Assembly: GCA_009773555.1 (NCBI GenBank)
Contig: WSXZ01000012.1
Coordinates: forward strand, 62,001-126,000
Length of the DNA: 64,000 bases
From: Methylocystaceae bacterium
GTDB taxonomy: Bacteria; Pseudomonadota; Alphaproteobacteria; Rhizobiales; Beijerinckiaceae
Direction: 5' to 3'
Below, piece by piece: positions 7,371 to 15,376 of this stretch. Below the pieces are notes generated by a model. It saw only the letters and a list, made by a program, of their open reading frames with translations, did not search any database and was not told the DNA's origin. How positions within the stretch are numbered: position 1 is the stretch's first letter; the number at the start of each line of letters is the position of its first letter. A program made the position numbers and the translations under genes.

Positions 7371-10300
7371 TCAGAGCTGCGAGACCCGCGGCTTGCCGGA
7401 AGGCGACTTCGGCGCCGGCTTCACCGGGGTCTGCTCCCGCGCGCCCTCGCCGCCGCCGCCCGTCCGGAGCGCCGGCGCGTCATTCGCCTCCGAGGTCGGA
7501 ATTTTGGCGCGGAACGCAGCGGCCAGCGCCTTGGCCGCGGCAAGCTCCTTGGAATCCAGCCGGGCGCCGATTTCGTCGCGCTTTTTGGCCGCGTCGTCGT
7601 CGCCCTGGTCGGCTGCGGCGGAAAACCACACGTAGGATTGCTGCAGATCGCGGCTGATGCCGAGGCCGCGGGCGTAGAGGATGCCAAGATTGAACTGGCT
7701 GTCACGGATGCCGTATTCGGCCGCCCGATGGAACCACGCCGCCGCGGCGGCGTAATCCGGTTTGCCGTCGCCGCCCTCGGCGAGAAGCACGGCGACATTA
7801 TGCATGGCGCGGGCGTTGCCGGACTCGGCCGCGCGCTCGTACCACAGCCTGGCGCGGGCGTAGTCGCGCGCGACCCCAACGCCCCTCTCATACATCGAAC
7901 CAAGCCGGTACTGGGCGAGCGCCAGACCCATTTCAGCAGCTTTTTCGAACCAATGCGCGGCCGCCTTGGCGTCGCGCGCGGCGCCGCGTCCCTCGACAAG
8001 ACGGGCGCCCATTTCATACTGGGCGGCCGGATTGCCCTCGACGGCGAGGCGCTCGATCGTCGCCAAGGCGTCGCTCGGCGACAGCGGCGGCGCCTCGATC
8101 GTTCCCGTGGGGGTCGGATCGATGTTCCGCTGCGCGGCGATGGGTCGTTCGACGGGCGCCGCCGGCGCCGTGTCCGAGGGAAGTTTGGTCGGGCGTTGGG
8201 CGACCGGCGACGAGGCGCTGTTAGAGGCTAGCCGCTTTTCCGGCGACAACGCCGGCCGAACCGCCTTGGCTGGCGCTTTCGCCTCCTGCTGTCTGAGCGA
8301 CGGCCCAAGCGTAAGGCCTCCCTGCCCCTCCATGCGCGCGATCTGATAGGCGCCGATCAGCAGCATGACCGCGCCAATGCCTAAGAGCAGCGGACGCTTG
8401 CGGTCCTGAATGAGGGCGTTGAATTTGACCACGGCCGCGCCCTGCGGCTTTTCCTGAGCCTGTCCCACGTGGCGCGCCGCTTCGGCCGACTGAGCGTCGC
8501 CCTCAGCCGCAGGCGTTTGCGCGGCGCGGCGCGCGGCGGCGATGAAGTCCGACTGAACCGAGCTACGATGTGCGGCCTGATCGGCCTCCGGTCCTCCCGG
8601 CGCCATGAAAGGCTCGCGCCGTTCGGCGACCCCATCGCCGACCGGCAGCAGGAACTCCATCGGATCGACCGGCGCCAAGGCTTCGCTTACCGCGTCTTGG
8701 GCGTCGGCGGCGGTCGGCGCGCCGACGCGCTCGCGCGTATCATCGCCGCAAAGTTCAACGCCGAGTTCCGCATCGGGCGAGCGCCGCGCGACGCCGCGGT
8801 TCTCGGTCAATGCGTCATCAAACACGCCGAGACGTTTGACGACGCGCTCGAGCGTTTGATGGACCGCCGTCAGCGTCTCATTCGTGCGCTGGCCGCTCGC
8901 ATCTTGCGTCTTGAGGATGTCGTTCAATTCGCGCTGCACAGCGAGGCGCACGGCCGCCGGCTGAGCGCCAGCCGCATCGCGGAGAACCTCCGTGGCGGCC
9001 CGGCGAACCGCCGCCTCAGCCGCCTGCGTCGTTGCGGACCGCGTGTCCTCCAGACGCACGAAAAAATCGTTGATCTTCGACTCAAAGCCGATGGGCGCGC
9101 CGCTTCCCGCGTCGATCCGTTCGAGCCGCTGCGCCAGGGCGCCGATCTGAGTTTCAAGCGATTTGAGCGCGCCGCCATCGGCCGTGGGATCAGCCGTCTG
9201 CTTCATGCGGTCGGCGAGCGCCCCGACGAGAGCCGCCAACTCGCCCTCACGCTTCTCGACGCACGCGCCGTCTTCGACCCGCTGCGCGAATGCGGCGTGC
9301 ATGCGGTCGAGGCGCTCGACGATGTCGTCGAGCCGAGCGTTCTGTTCGCCAAATCTCGGCGCTGAGAAGGGATCGTCGAGCCGGTCGATCTTGAACGAGA
9401 GCTGCGCGAGCTGACGTTCGACAGCCTGAAGATCGAGGTCCCGCGCATCGGCGGCGAACGCGGCGTCCATTTTTCTGTCGAGGCCGCGCACCAAATTCTC
9501 GAGCGCGGCGAAATGTTCGGAATCGCCGACGCCCGAGGGGCTTTCCAGCCGCGCGGCGATCGTCTGTCGAAGCTCATCGATGCGCTGGGCGAGATCGGCG
9601 AACTGACGTTCGGCGTTCTGCTCGGCAAGCATGGTCTCGATGCGCGCGAGCGATGCCGTCGGCGCGCTGTCCACGACGCGGGACTCGAACCGATCGAACC
9701 TGCGGCCGATCTCCTCGAACGCCGAGGCGTGACTGTCGCCGTCCAGCGCCGTATCGATTTTTTTGGCGAGCGTTGTGATGAGCGCTTCGAGGGGGGCCAT
9801 ATTGGCGGCGCCGCGATCGATGCGCTGAGTCAGCGTCTTGCCGAGTTCTTCGATGCGCTCGCCGATTTCATCGAATCGCGCCGCCGCCGTTTGTTCGACG
9901 ACGACGTCAAGCTTGCGCGCAAGCCGCTCCAGCCGCTTGTTGAAGGTCTCCAGCCCCTTCCCGGTTTCGGCGGCGACGATGGAGCGGATCGCCTTGACCA
10001 CTTCGCCGAGATCCGCGCCGGACGCGCCACGTGAAAGCGCCAGCGCGTCGACTCGCTGCGTGACGTCGATGATGCGCGTTTCGATCTTCTCAAGCGGCAG
10101 CGGGCGCGACATAAGCGCCGCCAGCTGTTCCTTGATTTCGTGCGTATCGCGCGCGAGGTCGCGCACGGCCGAAGCGTTCGCAACGTCTCCCGTCTGCAGT
10201 TTCTCCAGCCTGATGCCGATCGTTTCGACGTCGGCGCGCAAGTTGCGCACAATGGGAGTCGGATCGAGATCTTCGATCACGGCGCGCAATTCGCCGATCA

Positions 10301-11138
10301 TTCTTTCGGCAGGCGCGAGCATCTCGTCCGGAACGCCGCGGCCGCGTTGCGACTCGATGCCCTGGCGGAGATCGCCCATCGCCGTTTCGATCGCGGCGAC
10401 GGATGCGCGCGGCGCAAGTTCGCCGATGGCTTGCGCCATATCCTGGAGTTCGCGACGGACGTTTTCGATTTGTCGCATCATCACAAGCTGCTGGTCGCCG
10501 CGCTCGGCGGCGTCCTCGCGAAAGCTGTCTAAACCCTGCGTGACCGAGTCGATCGAGCGCTGCAGCGCCTCAAAGCGCGATCCGGACGCGTTCTCAGATC
10601 CGCTGAGAACGTCGTCGAGCGCGCGTGGGCGCTGCGCGATTTTTGCGAACGCTTCCAGAATTGGCCGGGCGGCCGCATCCGCGCTGCGCGCCTCGCGCCC
10701 ACCGTCCGGGGAGGTGGCGTTCCGCGATCCGTCGGAGGCGCCCGACCTCACCGCTGGCTTCGCTGCGCGCCCGCGCGCCGCATTTTCGTCCAGGCGTCCT
10801 GCAATTTCGGCGAGATGCTGATCGAGGCCGCGCAGCGTCTTCTCGACGTCGGCGCCGCGATGTTCGCCCGACAGCCGCGCGAGCCGCGCTTCGAGCTCCG
10901 CCAGCGCGTTGCGAATCGGCCGCGAATTCGCGGAGGGCTGCTCGCCGAGCTGGCTCTCGATACGGCTTTTGGAGAGCGCGGCGATCGACCGCCAGATGGA
11001 GTCTTCGTCGACGCCACGGTTCTCGTCGCGTGGCTCTCCCGCGTTGGGAAGATTTTCCTCCCGATGTCCGGCCTCGCGCTTATCTTCGGGCGACTCGGAA
11101 TTCGGACGACCCTGATCAGGAAATTTCGCCTTGGTCAT
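7371..11138 (-). CDS. PodJ-like polar localization protein with Sel1 repeats
   Basis: A 1255-residue protein. The N-terminal two thirds is charged, mostly helical and coiled-coil (many ERLARKLD and EELGKTLTQRID style heptads). A single transmembrane segment (PLLLGIGAVMLLIGAYQIA) precedes a Pro/Ala linker and then at least four Sel1-like repeats (PAAQYEMGARLVEGRGAARD, YRLGSMYERGVGVARD, and so on). This order matches PodJ-type organizers, where the cytosolic coiled coils recruit polar factors and the periplasmic Sel1 repeats sense the wall. I see no peptidoglycan-binding domain at the C-terminus. Start taken at ATG 11138 (MTKAKFPDQG). Confidence 0.75.
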   Translation of the reverse strand: MTKAKFPDQGRPNSESPEDKREAGHREENLPNAGEPRDENRGVDEDSIWRSIAALSKSRIESQLGEQPSANSRPIRNALAELEARLARLSGEHRGADVEKTLRGLDQHLAEIAGRLDENAARGRAAKPAVRSGASDGSRNATSPDGGREARSADAAARPILEAFAKIAQRPRALDDVLSGSENASGSRFEALQRSIDSVTQGLDSFREDAAERGDQQLVMMRQIENVRRELQDMAQAIGELAPRASVAAIETAMGDLRQGIESQRGRGVPDEMLAPAERMIGELRAVIEDLDPTPIVRNLRADVETIGIRLEKLQTGDVANASAVRDLARDTHEIKEQLAALMSRPLPLEKIETRIIDVTQRVDALALSRGASGADLGEVVKAIRSIVAAETGKGLETFNKRLERLARKLDVVVEQTAAARFDEIGERIEELGKTLTQRIDRGAANMAPLEALITTLAKKIDTALDGDSHASAFEEIGRRFDRFESRVVDSAPTASLARIETMLAEQNAERQFADLAQRIDELRQTIAARLESPSGVGDSEHFAALENLVRGLDRKMDAAFAADARDLDLQAVERQLAQLSFKIDRLDDPFSAPRFGEQNARLDDIVERLDRMHAAFAQRVEDGACVEKREGELAALVGALADRMKQTADPTADGGALKSLETQIGALAQRLERIDAGSGAPIGFESKINDFFVRLEDTRSATTQAAEAAVRRAATEVLRDAAGAQPAAVRLAVQRELNDILKTQDASGQRTNETLTAVHQTLERVVKRLGVFDDALTENRGVARRSPDAELGVELCGDDTRERVGAPTAADAQDAVSEALAPVDPMEFLLPVGDGVAERREPFMAPGGPEADQAAHRSSVQSDFIAAARRAAQTPAAEGDAQSAEAARHVGQAQEKPQGAAVVKFNALIQDRKRPLLLGIGAVMLLIGAYQIARMEGQGGLTLGPSLRQQEAKAPAKAVRPALSPEKRLASNSASSPVAQRPTKLPSDTAPAAPVERPIAAQRNIDPTPTGTIEAPPLSPSDALATIERLAVEGNPAAQYEMGARLVEGRGAARDAKAAAHWFEKAAEMGLALAQYRLGSMYERGVGVARDYARARLWYERAAESGNARAMHNVAVLLAEGGDGKPDYAAAAAWFHRAAEYGIRDSQFNLGILYARGLGISRDLQQSYVWFSAAADQGDDDAAKKRDEIGARLDSKELAAAKALAAAFRAKIPTSEANDAPALRTGGGGEGAREQTPVKPAPKSPSGKPRVSQL

Positions 11139-11417
11139 GTGGCTGTCCGGCGGGACCGACCCGTGGAAATTGGGACAAAAACGCGGTGGAACACGCGAAT
11201 CGCGCGCTACTGTCGGCGCGGGCCGCCGACCGCCGTGACTTTCCGTCGATCGCAGTAAAGAAGCCGTTAAGAAACGGCTCCAAAGCGCCGTCGCGTTCAC
11301 GATTGTCACACCGCGGCTCGCTTGCGCCCGCGCCGGCGCCTCTCTACCTATGACGCAGCCCGAGAGAATCGCGGCGTGACGGCTCGGCCCCAAGCGCCGG
11401 CTTGCAAGGAGGCGTTG

Positions 11418-13211
11418 ATGCCGAGCTACAAGGCGCCTGTAGACGACACCCTCTTCCTGCTAAATGATGTCTTGAATTTTCAACGTTTCGGCAATCTGCC
11501 AGGCTTCGCGGACGTCACGCCGGACGTCCTGTCGCAAATCCTCCTGGAGGGGGGAAAGATCTGCGAGGAGGCGCTCGCGCCGCTCAACCAGATTGGCGAC
11601 GAAAAGGGCTGCAAGCGTCACGACGACGCCTCCGTCTCCACCCCGCCGGGCTTCAAGGCGGCGCATGACGCTTTCGCTCAAGGCGGCTGGATCAGCCTCG
11701 CGGTGCCCGAGGAATATGGCGGACAGGGCCTGCCCTATACGCTGTCGATGGCGATGAACGAGTTCGCCTCTTCAGCGAACATGTCCTTCGCCATGTATCC
11801 GGGTCTGACCCAGGGCGCGCTCGCCGCTCTGCTGCGCCATGGCGACGACGCGCAGAAGAAGCTTTATGTGCCGAAGATGGCGGAAGGCCGCTGGTCAGGC
11901 ACGATGAATCTGACCGAGCCGCAATGCGGCACCGATCTCGGCCTGCTGACGACCAAGGCGTCGCCGCGCGGCGACGGCTCCTATTCGATCACCGGGCAAA
12001 AAATCTTCATCTCCGCCGGCGAGCACGATCTGACCGAAAACATCGTGCATCTCGTGCTCGCGCGCATCGATGGCGCGCCCGCCGGCGTGAAAGGAATTTC
12101 GCTCTTCGTCGTGCCGAAGTTCCTGGTCGACGGCGACGGCGCGCTTGGTGCGCGCAACGGCGTCAGCTGCGGCTCCATCGAAGAAAAGATGGGCATTCAC
12201 GGCAACGCCACCTGCGTGATGAATTACGACGGCGCGCAAGGCTTTCTCGTCGGCGAAGCCAATCGCGGACTGAACGCCATGTTCGTGATGATGAACGAGG
12301 CGCGGCTCGGCGTGGCCATGCAAGGCCTCGCCCAATCCGAGGTCGCTTACCAAAACGCGGCGCAATACGCCAAGGAGCGTCTGCAGGGCCGCGCGCTCTC
12401 CGGTCCGAAAGACCCCGGAAAGCCAGCCGACCCGATCATCGTGCATCCGGACGTGCGGCGGATGCTGCTCGAGATGAAGGCCTTCAACGAAGCGGCGCGC
12501 GGCTTCGCGCTGTCGGCGGCGCTCGACAGCGACATCGCGCATCGTTCCGACGACGCCGCCTCGCGCCAGGCGGCGGAAGACCGCCTCGGCTTGCTCACGC
12601 CCGTGCTCAAGGGCGTGCTCACCGACGTCGGCTTCGAAAACACCGTCAAGGCCCAGCAGGTGCTCGGCGGACACGGCTATATTCGCGAATGGGGCATGGA
12701 GCAGTTCGTGCGCGATGCGCGCATCTGCATGATCTACGAGGGCGCCAATGGCATCCAGGCGCTCGACCTCGTCGGCCGCAAGCTGCCGCGCGACGGCGGC
12801 CGGGCGATCATGGCTTATTTCAAGGACACGGCGGAGTTCTTGAACCCGCTCGCCGACGACGACGCGATGAAGCCTTTCGCGACGCCGGTGAAGGCGGCGC
12901 TCGACGATCTGCAAAAGGCGACGATGTGGCTGATGCAGAACGCCATGGCCAAGCCCGACAACGCCGGCGCCGCTTCATACGACTATATGCATCTCTTCGG
13001 CCGCGTCGCGCTCGGCGTGATCTGGGTGAAGATCGCGCAGGCGGCGATAGAGAAGAAGGCGCGCGAGCCTCATGAAGCGGCGCGCATGGACGCCAAGCTT
13101 CTCACCGCGCGCTTCTACATGGAGCGCATGCTGCCCGAAACGAGCCTGCGCCTGACGCGCATTTCAACCGGCGCCGACACGATGATGTCGCTCCCCGAGG
13201 AGATGTTTTAG
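11418..13211 (+). CDS. acyl-CoA dehydrogenase (FadE/DmdC-like)
   Basis: A 597-residue flavoprotein, the long acyl-CoA dehydrogenase type. It carries NLTEPQCGTDLGLLTTKA (substrate and FAD contacts), GIHGNATCVMNYDGAQGFL, and a C-terminal QVLGGHGYIREWGMEQFVRD with IYEGANGIQALDL. It oxidises an acyl-CoA to the trans-2-enoyl-CoA with electrons passing to ETF. Proteins of this length are often labelled 3-methylmercaptopropionyl-CoA dehydrogenase (DmdC), but DmdC specificity cannot be claimed here. Strong AAGGAGG site before ATG 11418. First gene of a beta-oxidation cluster with a thiolase and FadJ. Confidence 0.9.
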   Translation: MPSYKAPVDDTLFLLNDVLNFQRFGNLPGFADVTPDVLSQILLEGGKICEEALAPLNQIGDEKGCKRHDDASVSTPPGFKAAHDAFAQGGWISLAVPEEYGGQGLPYTLSMAMNEFASSANMSFAMYPGLTQGALAALLRHGDDAQKKLYVPKMAEGRWSGTMNLTEPQCGTDLGLLTTKASPRGDGSYSITGQKIFISAGEHDLTENIVHLVLARIDGAPAGVKGISLFVVPKFLVDGDGALGARNGVSCGSIEEKMGIHGNATCVMNYDGAQGFLVGEANRGLNAMFVMMNEARLGVAMQGLAQSEVAYQNAAQYAKERLQGRALSGPKDPGKPADPIIVHPDVRRMLLEMKAFNEAARGFALSAALDSDIAHRSDDAASRQAAEDRLGLLTPVLKGVLTDVGFENTVKAQQVLGGHGYIREWGMEQFVRDARICMIYEGANGIQALDLVGRKLPRDGGRAIMAYFKDTAEFLNPLADDDAMKPFATPVKAALDDLQKATMWLMQNAMAKPDNAGAASYDYMHLFGRVALGVIWVKIAQAAIEKKAREPHEAARMDAKLLTARFYMERMLPETSLRLTRISTGADTMMSLPEEMF

Positions 13212-13292
13212 GGGCAGTTGGATTTCGGCAGTCGGCAATGGTCATGTCCTACTGCCGAAGCCCGACCGCCGACTGCCGTTATAGGAGACGAT

Positions 13293-14475
13293 ATGCCCGA
13301 CGCTTTCATCTACGACGCCGTTCGCACCCCGCGCGGTCGCGGGAAGCCCGACGGCTCGCTGCATGAGGTCTCTTCGCTCGGCCTCGCCGTCACGGCGCTG
13401 CAAGCGGTCAGGGAACGCAACAAGCTCGAAGGCCCCGAGATCGACGACGTGATCCTCGGCTGCGTCGATCCGGTTGGGGAAGCCGGCGGCGACATCGCCC
13501 GCGCCGCGGCGATTTCATCGGGCTATTCCTACAAAGTGCCCGGCGTGCAGATCAACCGCTTCTGCGCCTCGGGATTGGACTCGGTGAACTTCGCCGCCGG
13601 CGAGATCATGTCCGGCCAGCATGATCTTGCGATCGGCGGCGGCGTCGAGAGCATGAGCCGTGTCGGCATCGGCGCGTCGGGCGGCGCCTGGCCCGTCGAT
13701 CCGACGATCGCCATTCCCTCCTATTTCATGCCGCAGGGCGTGTCGGCGGATCTCATCGCGACAAAATACGGCTTCTCGCGCGACGACGTCGACGCCTACG
13801 CGGTTGAATCGCAAAAGCGCGCGGCGAAGGCCTGGGAAGAAGGCCGCTTCAAACATTCGATCGTGCCGGTGAAGGACGTCAACGGCATCACCCTGCTCGA
13901 CCGCGACGAACATATGCGGCCGGGAACCGACATGCAGTCGCTCGCGGCGCTAAAGCCATCCTTCGCCTTTTACGCAGAACAGGGCGGGTTCGACGCGGTG
14001 GCGATTCAGGCGCATCCCGAAGTCGAGAAATTGAATTACGTCCATCATGCCGGCAATTCCTCGGGCATCGTCGACGGCGCCGCGGCGGTGCTCGTCGGTT
14101 CGAAAGAAGCGGGCGAGAAGCTCGGCATGAAACCTCGCGCGAAGATTCGCGCCTACGCCAATATCGGCTCAGACCCGGCGCTGATGCTGACCGGCCCTGT
14201 CGACGTGACGAAAAAAGTGCTGCATCGCGCCGGCATGACTGAACGAGGCCTTCGCGGCTGTGGTGCTGCGCTATCTGGAAGCCTTCGACCTCGACCCGGC
14301 GAAGGTCAACGTCAATGGCGGCGCGATCGCGATGGGCCACCCGCTCGGCGCGACGGGCGCCATGCTGATGGGCATCGCGATCGACGAATTGGAGCGCACG
14401 GGAAAATCCACCGCGCTCGTGACGCTCTGCATCGGCGCCGGCATGGGCACGGCGACGATTGTGGAGCGGGTGTGA
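13293..14475 (+). pseudogene. acetyl-CoA acetyltransferase (thiolase), frameshifted
   Basis: The reading frame encodes a FadA-type thiolase: the nucleophilic Cys in NRFCASGLDSVNF, then HHAGNSSGIVDGAAAV. At about 14240 the frame shifts. After RAGMT the coding continues one base later as [19 protein letters not shown] and runs to [15 protein letters not shown] and CIGAGMG, so both remaining catalytic motifs are intact. The roughly nine residues normally lying between AGMT and NEAF (the DIDLYEV type stretch) are missing, so this is a small out-of-frame deletion rather than a one-base slip. It may be a true pseudogene or an assembly artefact. Start at ATG 13293 after ATAGGAGACGAT. Confidence 0.85.
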
Positions 14476-14504
14476 GCGTCTGCGAACCGTGATAGGCTGC
14501 ACTT

Positions 14505-14750
14505 ATGAGCATAACTCTCACGCCTCAGCAAGAAGCCCATATCGCCGCTTTGGCGGCGCGTTCAGGACGCAGCCCAGGCGATTTGGTGACGGAAGCCGTC
14601 GCGCTTTGGGAGACGCGCCGAGACCTTTGCGCGCAAGAAGACGCCGACCGGCCCGCCAAGGCCGCCGCACGGATACTGGAGCTGCGGCGCGGCGCGAAGC
14701 TGCCGCAGGGCGAGAGCATCAAAAGCATGATCGAACATGGGCGCGGATGA
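14505..14750 (+). CDS. antitoxin of a VapBC-like pair
   Basis: An 81-residue protein with a ribbon-helix-helix-like N-terminus ([20 protein letters not shown], then [17 protein letters not shown]) and a charged C-terminus, as in small antitoxins. Its TGA stop overlaps the start of the downstream PIN-domain gene in the sequence ATGA, a strong sign of translational coupling. It begins 29 bases after the thiolase stop, inside the fatty-acid oxidation cluster. I cannot name a subfamily with confidence. Confidence 0.82.
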   Translation: MSITLTPQQEAHIAALAARSGRSPGDLVTEAVALWETRRDLCAQEDADRPAKAAARILELRRGAKLPQGESIKSMIEHGRG

Positions 14751-15166
14751 GCTTTGTTCTCGACAACTCGATCGCCATGCGCTGGTGTTTCGAGACGGAA
14801 GCTCATCCTTACGCCGACGGGATTTTGCGAATGATCGCGGCGGGAACGACGGCCTTTGTGCCGACTCTATGGTTTTACGAAGCGAGCGCGGTCATCGCCC
14901 GTGCGCAAATCAAAGGATCGCTCGCCGCTTCGAAAGCTGAAGAGATTCTCGTCGAGCTTCAATCCTTGAGGATCATCGCCGATGAGGAAGGCGCCGCCCG
15001 CGCATTCACCGATGTGCATCGATTGGCGGTCGCTTACCGCCTGACGTCATATGACGCGGCCTATCTCGAACTTGCCATGCGACGAAACCTGCCGCTCGCG
15101 TCGCTGGACGCCGATCTTGTTCGCGCCGCCGAACGCGCCGGTCTTCAGCTGGTTGTAGAGTCCTGA
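14747..15166 (+). CDS. PIN-domain toxin, VapC family
   Basis: A 139-residue PIN-domain protein starting [15 protein letters not shown]. The conserved acidic residues are visible in VLDNS, WFYEASAV, TSYDAAYLELA and SLDADLV. It overlaps the upstream antitoxin gene by four bases. As a VapC-like RNase it would target tRNA or rRNA, but the target is unknown. The pair sits between the thiolase and fadJ and is probably a later insertion into the beta-oxidation cluster. It is unlike the other PIN toxin in this window near 0.4-0.8 kb. Confidence 0.9.
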   Translation: MSFVLDNSIAMRWCFETEAHPYADGILRMIAAGTTAFVPTLWFYEASAVIARAQIKGSLAASKAEEILVELQSLRIIADEEGAARAFTDVHRLAVAYRLTSYDAAYLELAMRRNLPLASLDADLVRAAERAGLQLVVES

Positions 15167-15248
15167 TACTGTTGAATTCGTCGCACGCTGCATCGGCGCC
15201 GGCATAGGCGCGGCGAGAATGAGGAGCGGGTGTGAGGATGCAACGTTT

Positions 15249-15341
15249 CCTCGCCCTTCGAGACGCGAGCTCCTCAGGGTGAGGAAACTTTTTGAACCTC
15301 ATCCTGAGGAGCCCGCGCAGCGGGCGTCTCGAAGGACGAGG
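15249..15341. repeat. pair of inverted REP-like palindromes
   Basis: Two related GC-rich units face each other: one containing CCTTCGAGACGCGAGCTCCT and the other containing CCTCATCCTGAGGAG with GCGTCTCGAAGGACGAGG. The CTCATCCTGAGGAG...CGAAGGACGAGG palindrome is a repeat type widely seen between genes of Hyphomicrobiales. It fills the gap between the toxin gene and fadJ and would fold into a long hairpin in RNA. Confidence 0.75.
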
Positions 15342-15376
15342 TTCAAAACAGCTGAAAGCTTATCGGAGGCGAAATA

